A stretch of 64,000 nt of DNA, taken from NCBI GenBank assembly GCA_035222895.1, contig JAVYIG010006568.1, forward strand, positions 1-64,000, written 5' to 3'. The DNA comes from Strongylocentrotus droebachiensis (taxonomy: Eukaryota > Echinodermata > Echinoidea > Camarodonta > Strongylocentrotidae). Made by a program: the position numbers and the translations under genes. Under the pieces are notes generated by a model. It made no database searches. It was given only the letters and a program-made list of their open reading frames with translations, and was not told the origin of the DNA. Below, one piece after another: positions 9,140 to 22,527 of this stretch (the first letter of the stretch is position 1; each line of letters begins with the position of its first letter).

Positions 9140-12100
9140 ATGGGTTATGTCTTCTCCAAGATCTGGAGTCTTTTCAACAATGAAGGTGAGAACTGAGATA
9201 TTAAAGGGCTCATTCATAATGTACATGTACAAGGCATCGTAGAATTGTAGAATTTATTGACTCTATAACCCCCTTTCAGAGTATGAGAGTACAAACAAAC
9301 ACAAAAGTATAAATAGCAATGAATGACTTGTGAATACAATTCTCATACATGTACATGTACATTATACATATGGTAGATAATGACACAAAGATACTAACAA
9401 TAATAGGTCTACAGCGCATGAAAGTCAAGCCTGATAAAAACTGATTTAAATCGGTTTCCCGATTTTTAAAATTTTTTCCTGATTTTTAATTTTTAATTTT
9501 AATTTTTTTTACCTGATTTTTTTTTTACCCCCGGATTTTCCCCTGATTTTCCCCTGATTTTCCCCATATTTTCTCTATTCTTCCCTATTTTTCCCTTTTA
9601 TTTCCCAATTTTTCTTTAATACTCAAAAGGGGGGGGGGGGGGGATGTTGTTTGATGCTATATTTCCCCCCAAATCCTCTTCTTCTTTTTTTTTTACTCAA
9701 GGGGGGCGTGGTTGAGAGGAAAACAAAACCTTTTTTTTTATAGTGCTCACTATCACCCCTGATGAAAGTACAAACGAGAACAATGCAACCAACTAGTAAA
9801 CACAATGTACACTGTACATGTGTACATACAATGTAGATAGTGACAATAATAAAATGTAAAAGTATAATGCAGTCTACAAGCTAAAGAGTAAAACAAAGTA
9901 GGCTGTAAAAGAAGGAAATAATTTGGTTTCAGAGAATTCAGATCATACATGTAGCAGCACTGTCGATAGTGGGTGCTTGTTCAACAGACTCTTTTAGTAC
10001 ATTTGTTCTTTGTTATTAACAAACTTCATTTGCTGGCTATAGAAAAACATGTTATTATTTGCTTTAAAGCACAGAACGATCTCACTCTATCCGGGGTACA
10101 CCCTGTACTAATAATAAAAATGAAAACCGTTCCTTCATAGCATCAGCTCCTGCTCGTTAACGATTAGGAACATACACTGTATATTGTCTTCTCTTGATAC
10201 TTTAAAAAAAGCCCTTTAATAAAGACCATAGCACTAGTAGTAAGCTTTCATGGGGAATTCAACATAAATAAAGCTTCACATTCATGTATCTTCTTATACA
10301 GAGGTACAGTAATGACCTTTGTACGTGTGCATGTGCAATCGCCATTCATGTACACTTTACACAAAACTACATCCCAATCTGCACGTTTAAAATAGCTCAA
10401 GGCTATCTGTTGTTAGAAATGAGCAGCTCATTCCTAAAATGACATGAAGAATACAACCTATTATGCTTTTAAAAAAGAGCCCCCTCCCCCCCAATTTTTT
10501 TTTCTTGTGGAACAGTTTAAGACCACAGCTAACAACTTTTCACACCATTATTTAATACTACATGTACATCATGCACAAACTGGAAATGGGCTTGAACTCC
10601 TTGGAAGTTTTGGGTTACCCTACCGGTATCCTTCATTCCTTATGTACATGTACAGTGTACATGTAGCTAATGGCTTAATACTAGAAACCTTTCCACAATT
10701 CCAAATCCTGTAACAATGCATGATACAGAAATAGCTATTCTGGTAGAACTGATTTGGGTATCCGTAAGAAGTAGTCCATATTTACGTTTCATTCTGTATG
10801 TCGTGCAGATTGATTGTCATTGTATTTTTAGGCCCAATTGTATTTAGGCTTCTTATTTATTTTGTGTACAATAGAGCGGTATCGACTGACCATGTGACTC
10901 AACTTGCGTGTACACTCCCACAAGCTATTGTAAACAAATCAAACTGTAGTACAATTCAGGTTTTAAAGATAAAATTGAGTTCTGGTCCCTGTTTCAGAAA
11001 ACTTATTAACAACAACAAGTTGCAATAATGTTCTAAAAGCTGCTGAAATTGTTGTACTTGATTGGCTGTAAGCAAATTTGATAAAGCAAATTTGAAATTT
11101 GATACCTGTACTTGACTGTTATTGATAACAAGTTTTATGAAGCGGGGCCCCTGGTCATGTAATATAATTGCAATGTGAAACAAGATGGGAAAGGTTGATT
11201 TCCGGTATGTATCACATATTAGTATCGGTGTACATGTACATGTATGGGTATGTATACTGTAAGGTTTGGGAATCATAAAAAAAGATAAGAAATCAGTCTT
11301 TTATACTAAGAAGAGTCACAATAAACTGTACGCAGAAATGAGTATACATGTATGGGACTATAAAACAATGTGGCATGCAAGGTGTAGTCCGGCTGTTACT
11401 TGTCATATTTTGAATGTGAAGACATTTGAAGAACCATCATTTTCAGGGGACATTTTTGTATATTACTCTCCCACATTATTGACTAACATACAATTTAAAA
11501 AGAATGAAAAAGCTCACAAATTAATTGTTAACCTTTCCTGGAACTTAATCTTCTCTTTAATCTAGAAGTGCTTCTATTTACTTTGGTGAGCACACAGTGT
11601 AACTAGGCCTGTCCTCACTAGCTCGAGATTGCCAAATATCCCGCTTTTTTAACTATCCCGATCCCAAACTATCCAGCTAATTTGCGTCTTCATCAGACCG
11701 AAGTTGCAATTAGTCGGATATTTGGTCAGGATTGTCATCCCAAGATATCTTCGGATAGTTTGCAAAATATCCCACTATTTGGCAATATCCAGCTATTTTT
11801 CAAGTGCGTCTTCACCAGACCGAAGACTCGCACTATGCGCGAACGCTGAGCAAAATATCTCGAGCTAATTTCTCAAGGTCGAGTTTCAAGTTTTGAGGTC
11901 GAATCTCGAGCTGATGAAGACGCGATTTGTAACTTCGGGATTATTTCCCAAATTAGAAATAGCGGGCTATTTGGCAATCTCAAGATGATGAAGACGCGTC
12001 TCTTGAGAAGGTTGACTAGCTGAGTAGTGAGTGGTAGGGGAAATGAGTGACAGTATTGTACATGTACATGTACATGTAGACAAGATCATTATTTGAAATG

Positions 12101-15100
12101 TGGTTTCATTTGGAAACCTCTTATTTGAAACATTATGACGACAATTCAGATTTAATAAAATACATGTATACTGTACATAAATCCAATTTGATTTCAGAAA
12201 GTTTTGTCCAAATTTTAACTTGGGTTCTTGATCCATTTTGATTTGCATCAGCATGCTGTGTATAGAATTGGTTTATGACTGATGTCTGGGTGTCTTTTAA
12301 TTAGCCAAGCAATTGATGATACGATTGTCTGACTCCACTGGCCCAGACCAGCGAACAATGCAAGTGATTGGTACATGATTTCAAACCAGCAGTTATTTGG
12401 TCAAAAGTTTGTGCATGGTGTATTAGATTCTTGAATGTACAACAATCGTACATAGTATCCATTAGGACGTAATGATGAAGATAAGTGTACTTCTGAATCA
12501 TAAGAATTTATATATAATAATTTGTCCAGACTTGTATATTTGTCATATTTGTACAGAATATCATATTCTCTAAAATGAAAGAAATGAAATTATATTCAAA
12601 ACCACAACATGAAAGCCATATGTCCAATGTTAGCATACACCTGTAGGCTGTACATGTACATGTACATTTATATGTACATGTAGTGACTACATGTAGTCTA
12701 GACATTAGCTCCTGGCCAATTGCTCTGTGATAAATACTCTGGGCAGTGGGCATCATTTCATCAAAGTTTGTGGGTAAGAGGGTTGCAATTGGGGGGGGGG
12801 GGGGGGTAGTTTAGGTTTACATTGTAGGGTTAGGGTTTGGTACATGTACAGTACTTTGGTAGTGTTTGGTCCAGTGTTGAAGTTAAGATTTAAGTGCACA
12901 TGTAATCTATGTAGATCGAGGCTTGAGTAAATTTACACAGAGCACTTGTTACAGGACCAAGCTTTGTTTGAGTTACATCAGTACATACATGTACATGTAG
13001 ACTACCTCACGCAAACAGGTACACTGTACTTGTATGCCATATGTGTACAGTGTACAGTATGGCTTGAGTGTGTAGGTAGAAAACAATCAAATGTGTCATC
13101 CTCTGTACCACATTACTTCCTGAATTCTCCTTAAAGTCATTCAAGTACAATGTAGACCTTTACAGGTCGTACATGTGTGTTTTTGACACTCCAACCCACA
13201 CAGGAAGCTCTGCTGGGAAACAACTTTCTTTACCTGTTCCAACCACAGTCTTGAATTCAGACCTTACAATACAGTATTCCTTTGTTGCCCATATGGCCTG
13301 CATGCGTGCACATACCAACTACATGTACATATTGTTCCTCGAATTGGCAACAATAATTTATTTTATTTAATGCTGCATTGCTCGAATAAGATGCAATGTC
13401 TCAGAAAATATACTTTGGTAGGAATTTTGTTCAAAATTTGAAAAATTGCAAAGTTTGATGGAAAAACTATGATTTTTCAACCTCTCAATAATTTGCCAAT
13501 TTAAAGATTTTAAAGCTTATTTCCCTTTTTTTTAAGGTTCCTACATGTATCATCAAACACATTGTATTCATGCAATAAATATGGACACATTACTTTTTGG
13601 GTGCACATTTTTCCCCTTTCTTTTCATGCTTCTGGTATATTTTGTAAGGCTCTGAATCAAAAGTTACCTAGCCAAATCACAAAATGTGTAATGCTTGTCT
13701 CGAAAGGGTTAGACTTACAAATGTACATGTAGAGAGGCCATTACAAGTAGTTTTGTGGGGCTTTTAAGTATATTATGTTATATTTTTTTATTTCATTTTA
13801 GGGATGAGCTGCTCATTTCTCAAGTAACAAAAGATAGCCTTGGGCTATTTTAAACGTGCAGATCGGGAGGTAGTTTTATGGCTGCCTAAATCGGGTCAAC
13901 CTTTGTTCAATGCAATGCACTGTGAACGTAGATCCTGAAAGTGTGGGAGAGATTTGGAGAAATTTGGGGAGAGGTGCAAGTCTTTTATGATATTCCATAT
14001 GAATAGCAGAATAGTTTGTATTACACAATGTGAAGAAAAAAAACAATTGCATTTCAACCATTGCATTTCTTGAGGTACTCAGGTACCGGTACCCCAATCT
14101 GGAAATTGAAAGCCTATAGATACTACTGTACCACTGGTTAAAGTGTAAATACATGTAAGATGTATTATTAATGTATGAAAAATAAAATGGGATGAAATGT
14201 TTGAATTTTACGCCCTCAATCATAATTCTATAAAAATGTTAAAACTTTTGCCCTTTTATCATATCCAAAATGCAGTGAGAATTGAAAATTGAATGTCTAC
14301 TATTGATTTGTTCATAGGATGGTTGAAGAAGCACACAGTGAGTGAATCCTAATAATAATGTAGATCCATGTACATGTTTGAGTAAGCCATCATGTGACAT
14401 TGGACAACACTCCATGGATTCTCTCTATAAAAGTGTTATCTGTCAAACAATTGCATGTATATTTGTTCATTTGTTGATACTGAAAAATATTTTTTTCTTT
14501 CTCGATTTCATTTTGTTTTCAGAACACAAGGTGATCATAGTAGGCCTGGATAATGCAGGCAAGACAACAATACTGTATCAAATGTAAGTACATGTAGTTA
14601 TTGCATTTCAGTGTTTTCTTGATTGATTTTGTTTGTTTTTAATTATATAACAATAAGGATAGAGTATAATATGATTTGCAGTTCACTAATTCAATTGTCG
14701 AGTCGAGATATTGAGTAGCAAGCATGATGATGTATCCTTGTGTTTAGAAGGGGATTTAAAATGATCGTAGAGTCAGAAGTTCTTAGGAATGAAAGAAGAA
14801 GACAAATTTTGAAAAATTGATTATAAATAAGGAGGAAAAGAGGAGAAGAAAATTTGAGAGGAACTAGTGATACTGAAGTTGGTATCACAGTGTTCAGAAG
14901 ATACTGCCTATTCTGAAGAGTGTTTGATAGAACTTGGAGTGTTTCATTCAAATTATTATTCTGTCTAAATGTTCAATTCTGCGTAAAGTACCTACACTAA
15001 TTCCAAAAGGAGCTAAATCCATTTTTGTAACTTTGAAGAAAAAGGAAAATGTTTACCAGATTTTGTACAGGCATCTATGGAAAAGTGATATTAGAAGGTG

Positions 15101-18100
15101 CATTCTTTCATAATTGCTCTAAAAATGTAGGTAAATACTTTTGTTGAGAGACGGGTACTGAAGGGAACAATGTCCTGATTTCAATAACTCAATTTTCATC
15201 AAAAGTGGATGTAGCTCTTTTTGGAATTAAGCTCTTTATATACAGGTGTATAAATTCTGATTTTCTTCCTATTAGACAGGTTTGACTGTTATATAATCAC
15301 ATGTCTCCTTGATTTTCCTTCTCAGTTTGATGAATGAGGTGGTGCATACATCACCCACCATCGGTAGCAATGTGGAGGAAGTCACATGGAAAAACATACA
15401 CTTCTTAATGTGGGACATAGGGGGGCAGGATTCGCTACGCACAGCATGGAGCACGTACTATGCAGGCACACAGGTAAGACCAAAATTACGATTTGCCAGC
15501 ATTAAGGATACTAAATTATATGTTTGTCTTTACCTGACTACTTTAATAGAAAGTAATGAATACTTGTAACTAAGCAGCCGAGGAACCTACGGCTTTTTGT
15601 CCTCTCCGAAGGACTTGGTAATAAGGATTAGTGCCTTACTAAAGGACACTAGTGCTAGTAGTGCATCAAATTGGTTTGAACCCGGAATCTCCCGGTTACG
15701 AGACCCCTGCTCTACCACTGAGCCATTGCGCCTCCCCCTTTCGAGCAGAATTAAGTTGGTATATTAAGTTTACTGATTTGTTGAGCATTGGAGTATCAAT
15801 CTTCTAATCTAGTAAAAATTGCCATCATCATGTAACCCAATAAACGAACAAAAACTATGATGTCAAGTTCTCACTTTCACTTCATGATGGTATTATTTCA
15901 TTTTTTATTTTGTTCGAGAATGATTCTGGTTTAATAAATGTAAAGACCAGTATATTAAACGTCCCAATTTCAAAAAATGAAATGAAAGCTCTTAATTATT
16001 ACCAATCATGTGAAAGAATATGTTTTGAATAATACATGATGATAAAAATTTTGCCGGGAAACCGCCTACTAATTGATATATTTGGTAATTTTTTTTATCT
16101 ATTGGTGTGTGATAGATAAAAACGTACGTGTCTCGCAGTCCCATATACATCTTTCTGTGTACAGTGCTTGTAACTTTATGAAGACTGGGACAAATTTCTT
16201 ATCATTTTGATGATTCCAGAACGTTGCAGTGCATCTACATGTAGATGATCAACCTTTTCTGATCGATTTCACAACGTTTCTTTCACAATGCAATGGCATG
16301 ACCATAACTGGTCTTTATCTTTAAAATGAGGATAAATCACGGTTAGGCTAGGATGTGTAATTTGCACCTGTAGGTAGCCTACTGTGCATTCTCCTATTAC
16401 ATTGTAGATACTCTGTCATGAATAATGAAGCACAAGTCCCTTTAAAAAAAAATCCTGCTCGTGAGGTTTTAAGTTGATGTTAAATCTACTCCAGTGTGAT
16501 GACTACTAGATTTGAGTAATTCCTGAGTAAAGACTTAAGTAGTTGAGTGACATTGTAAAGTGATTTCCAAGCATAATATTGCACCCTCATACCTAGAATC
16601 ACTTAACAATCTCACTCCACTATTTAAGTCTTGACTCAGAGCCACAAATATGTGTAGGTTCCTTACATGTACACATGTATGTACAATGTACATGTACAAT
16701 GTACATGTACATGTACATGTAAGTGGGACACCAAAGTGGGTCCTTAATTTATGGAATTACCCATGGTATTTCCCTTTAGTGCTTCATGTACATATTCATA
16801 ACAATAGCACAGACATCAAATGCTCCACGTGTGCATTCCGGTGGTGATTCATCTGGAATGTGTATTTAACACTAAACAGTGTCCATATTGTTACGACTTT
16901 CGTTTCTTTTGTGTTCGGGTAGTAGTGAATGAGATGGAAATGATGACGTGTGTTTGTTTTCCTTTAATACATGTGGGGGAATCCCCATGGTTATACATAA
17001 TATGGGATTTTTGTTATTGTTACTTCATATGTTAAGCACAGATTTACATGTTCAGTACATGTACATGCATACCACTGTACCAGGGAATAACAGTGCCAAG
17101 GCTTACATTTGCATGAACTTTTCTATTTTCTATTTTATATAACCCCACTGGGTTTGGTTTCGCTGTATTCTTGAATGATGTACATAAATGTATGTAGATG
17201 TTCACTCTTTTTAATTGAGTGAAAGAAAGAAATTTGAAATTAGAAGTCCCGGTATTAAAATACCATGGAAATGAAAAAGAAATTCTTCTTAACATATTCA
17301 CTGGCACAGTACATGTACATACACAAGTACCAGTAAGTCCAGTACTGTGCATGTATTCACTCTATACATCTAGCTAGGCTAGGCGAAATACTCTGTTGGT
17401 CTCTCCACAGTATTACATACTGTACACAAGTACATGCAGTACATGTACATGTATGTGTACATGTTGTATGAAATATTACAGGTTATTTGAATACCGGTAG
17501 GTAGGCCTTCTCTGTGTATCATTGTTATCTCAGGAATCAGAATGACTCACTCTAATGTCATTGCTTTTGCATATTTGTTGAGATATAAGTTACATATCAT
17601 TTCAAGGTATGGAGGTCAATTTGTATGGGTGTGTGAAATTATCAATCGTGAACATACAGTTTGCTAGAGCATCAGTTAAGAGGGAAGTCCACTCTGGCAT
17701 ATAAAAAATGAAAAAAAAAACCCATTAAAAATGAGAGCAACATATCCATGACAGCTCTACAATGTATGTAGGGGAAAATCTAGGTCGCCTTGTTCAGATA
17801 TACCCTGGTAAACTGCTGTGGTTTTTAATGACCTACATTTATTGTACTGGTAATTAATACCCTTCGCATTTCTGTATGTTATAACACTGTGAATATGTGC
17901 AAGGCTTCGGTTGCGTACACAGTTGCCATACAATATATTAACATATCTATGTTTAAAGAAACGGAGCGGTTTGCTACTTCATATCTGAACAAGCCTTAAA
18001 GGGCCTATCTCACTGAGCGGCTAATGCTTGCGAACGTTGCGAATTTGGATTCGCCAACTTTTCTGACGAATGTTGGCGAAAATCAGCGACATTAAGTGTC

Positions 18101-21100
18101 GTTTAGCGACAATTAGCAACATTTGAGCGAATGTTTCCGAAAGTGTTTGCGAAAGGCAGTTGGCGACTATTAACGACTGTAAGCAAATGTTAGCGACAGT
18201 TTTTGCGAAGATTAGCAACTATTTGCCAATCCTTTGCCACTATTTGTGAACGTTTGAGACCTTTTGCTAACTACTGGTACTCAATGGGTCGATTTTATAA
18301 AGGAACCATAGGGTAAAGTAGTCGCTAGCTTTGGCGAAACACAGAGAACTGACGAAAACGAAAGAGCAAAACAGTTTGCAAAGGCTTACGACTGTTTTGC
18401 AAATGCTTGCGACTGTTTTGCAAACGCCTGCAACTGTTTGCGGACAAATAGGTTCGCAAAGAAATTTTGAACATGTTTAAAATTTCTTTGCGACAAGAAA
18501 AACTGTTTACAACAAAGAAAACTGTTAGCGATCTTTCTTGCAACCTTTTACAACATTTTACAAACTCTGGCGAAACCCCAATTTCGCTACGTTCGCAAGC
18601 ATTCGCCGCTCAGTTAGATAGGCCCTTTAGGGATAAGAAAGTTATGCAGTTTTAAAATTGTAATCATCAAACACTGTGCATCTCCTCCATATGTTGTTGT
18701 GTAAAATGTGTTAATTTGCTATTCTTTTATTCGTGAGGCATCTGTCCTTGTAGATATACAGTGTATGTTACTGGACACATTCTTAATAATAGATCACAGC
18801 AACTGAGAATATTCAAATTCTATAAAATGTCTATACGTGTGTAAAACAAACAAAGGGATGCCCTCAAATTTAATTTACATTTGTATACATATACAGTACA
18901 TGTGTACATGACTACATGTACATGGATGTGAATTATTAAAGATGTTAATTTTTATTTGATTAATTACAATTTTTATTAAAAAGTTCATAACTTTTTGATT
19001 TCTGTCATATCCTGTCATACAATGTACTGTAGATTAATGAACCTTCCTAAAACTTTCACTAATATGTAATTTTGTGTCATTTGTCTGCCGTTTAAAAATT
19101 AAAGTAACTTCTTGATTGACAACAACAAAATTGTGATTAAAATTTACAAGATAGCCTTACAAGTGTATGTATTGCAAAGACATGAAATAATATTTCTTTT
19201 CCATACTTCACCATTGTTAATTGCTCTTTGCAAATAGGCTAGTGTTGATTGTACCATCCTGTATAATTGTCTTAACTAATTGGTTTCCTTGTTTCTTGTT
19301 TCAGTTCATCATTCTAGTAATTGATAGCACCGACAGAGAAAGGTTGCACATAAGCAAAGCAGAACTCTACCAGATGTTAGCTAATGAGGTAAGATAATAG
19401 CAGTCTTTGAAAGTTAAAGGTAAAGACCAGTTTTGGAAACACCCCCCTCTAAAAAATGAAATGGAAGCTCTTATTACCAATCATGTGCAAGAATATGTTT
19501 TTACTAATGTACGTGATGATACAAATTTTGCTGGGAAACCGCCTACTAATTGATATATTTGGTAAATTATTATATCTATCCGGACTGGATAGATATCGCG
19601 CACGTGTCGCGTAGTCCCATATACATTTTTCTGTGTACAGTGCTTGTAACTTTACCAAGACTAGGCCAAACTTTTTATCATTTTGATGATTCCAGAACCT
19701 TGCAGTACACACCAATACGCTAGATGATCAACCTTATTTGATCGATTCCACAACGTTTCTTTCACAATGCAATCGCATGACCAGAACTGATCTTTACCTT
19801 TAATACCTAGGCCTACAAAATGTAAAGTGGATTATTAAAGTATAACAGATTTCTATGAAACTCTGAAAGAAACCTTTGGATTTAAAAAGAGTACTTCAAA
19901 GAAGTGCTCTGAAAAAAAAAAAATGCAGCTGTCTGACTATTATACTCAACTCATTACCTTATTAAGCCTTTTATGTTGTTGTTGCAGCATATGGGGCTTC
20001 ATCATAAAGCCCTAAGCACTGCATAATGAATGAATCAATAGAGAATAGAAGAAGTTCCACGTGTATACATGTATGGGGAGTGCCCTGCTTGTGCTCGATT
20101 TGCATGCATGCACGCTCCTGTGCTGTGCTGTGATTTGGTTTGTGACGTCCACCGTCCCACTGGTGACAGCGCTCACACTACATACCTGAGTGAATATCAC
20201 TCGTAATGTACATACTGGTATGCAGGTGATTGCAAAATGAACTGGAAAATCAATGCTGTCAAATTTTGATTTATCATTAATCAACCCCAGATTATGGTTT
20301 TGTTCTCTCCTGTTTCAAAGGGTGAAATGATTAAAATTGCACCTGTATTAATTTAATATCTAATATGTTTATGACTGGGGTACATTGATTTAATGTCATA
20401 TCTTCCCAACATATGGTCACTATTTTGATTAAATTTCAGCACTTCATTTCATCTTCTTTGATCAAAATTTGATTTAGTGTTTATAATTAGATTTTAATGA
20501 AAAAGTAGAGCTAAGTACAGTACATACAATGGACATTACATGTTTATATTATACTACATAATGTACATACATGTACATGTACATATGGTTATGTTTTGAT
20601 CAAAAGTAGAATTATACAGTCTACAGACAAATTTTAATTAAAATGTCAATTTTGTACTATATCTTTTGACATCAAAATGACAGAGAACCAATAACATGCA
20701 AAAATGATTAGAAAAACAATACTATATTTGTCAATTTCGTATGCATGTTATATTGGTTCTCTGTCATTTTGTTTGCTATACAACGTACAGGTCCAATTTA
20801 GATGTCAATAGATAAAGTACAAAATTGACATACAATGTACATGTATAGCCTTGTTTTTCTAATTATTTTTGCATGTCCATGTAATGCACATGTCAAAAAA
20901 GGTTGGCATGATATTTACAATGCAGTTTCATTGTGACAGGTTGTTAATTGAAAAGCTTAAAAGATGAATCACTGAATCATAGACTACATGTAAGTAGGTC
21001 GCACGAGTCACACCATGCTTAAAGGTATTACAAAGTTTTGGTATGGGGTCATGAATTTGGTTCAAATGTACATATTGGAAGCATAGGCGATCCTACAATA

Positions 21101-22489
21101 TTCAGTGATCGTTGTCGCGGTTGAAATCGAGTCTAAAGTGATGAAATTGTAAATAATAAACTCTTTATGTTGTATGGTGCCCTCTCAAGGTCAATATATT
21201 AATTTAGCTATAAAACAATGTTATTTTAATAAAATTGACCGATTTGCTATTACCGTTTGGAATATATGTATATCACAACTACATATTCTGAGATTTTCAT
21301 GGTCGCAGCTACCATTGTACGGCCGTAGGCGCTATTTGAAATTCATCAAAATTTACCGGGAGCACCGGTAAATTTTTATATTCAATTTTTCTCCAAATCA
21401 GTAGTGTTTTAGGACCTAAATTTTCTAGTGCTTATAATACATCCACAGGGGCATCCAAATATATCAAAATTGTAAAGAATCGCTATCCACCCAATTTTCA
21501 AAAATTCCCAAAACTTTGTATTACCTTTAAGTGTACATTATGCATAGCCACGGCAATGATTAAGATGTCATTTTATTCCCTAATAGCTAACCACTACTAC
21601 ATGTAGATGGGTGTAGGGTTTTATAATGCTCTAATGGTGACTAGTGCATACATGTAGATCAAAGGGTGACCTGAAATTTAATCCAAAGTGCTACCATACC
21701 ATGACTACCATACCGGTACTCAAAATATTCACTAGAAAGAGAGAAATATCTCACAGCGTTATGTTTTGATTGCTATCTTTCTGTCTATGCTTCATATTTA
21801 TTTCCTTTTCAGCCCCCCCCCCCCAAGTGTTAGAGATCCTTAATTATGATAGCAAAATAGAACTTTGAATTATACTAGTTGAATATGACCTTAAATTTGT
21901 CAACTCATATTATGAAATGATCTCCGTGTATAAGGCGCACCTGTGTATAAGGCGCACCCCTATTTTGGGGGCAAAAAAAAAAAAAAATAAAAAAATAAAA
22001 AAATAAAAAATAAATCGTTTTTTGTTGTTTTGTTGTTATTGTTTTGTTGCCGAAAACCCACCAAATAATAGTAACAATGTCGTTGTAGAAGAATGTGTGT
22101 AAGATCATTAATGTAAATTAAAAACAGGTCCAGACTCTTAAGGCTTCATGATACCAAGTGTCCCACACTAGCCTCATCACATCAGCTAGCAGAAGCACTG
22201 TGTTCTATGCCAAACATCAATAGTCATGCATGATTATGAATAGAATCCTCTAAATTTCTGACAATAGAGTACCTAGGATAGAACCTTGTGGTACACCATT
22301 TGTTATAGAAAAAAAAATTGAGGAATTATTAAAAACTACATTTTGAGATCTATTAGAAAGATTACTTTCAAACCAAGATGACAGACAAAGTTGAGTGTTG
22401 TTGTAGTTTCCGAGTGGTGAGTCAACACACTGATTACTGAGCTGGGAGACATTGCCAGGCATAGCGCCATAAATCGAAATCGGGAAGGG

Positions 22490-22527
<38 letters not shown>

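Noticed and set aside
15650..15745. tRNA gene on the - strand
   Set aside because: A and B boxes are present, but the acceptor stem does not close and a conserved non-tRNA tail follows, shared with two other copies: a SINE.
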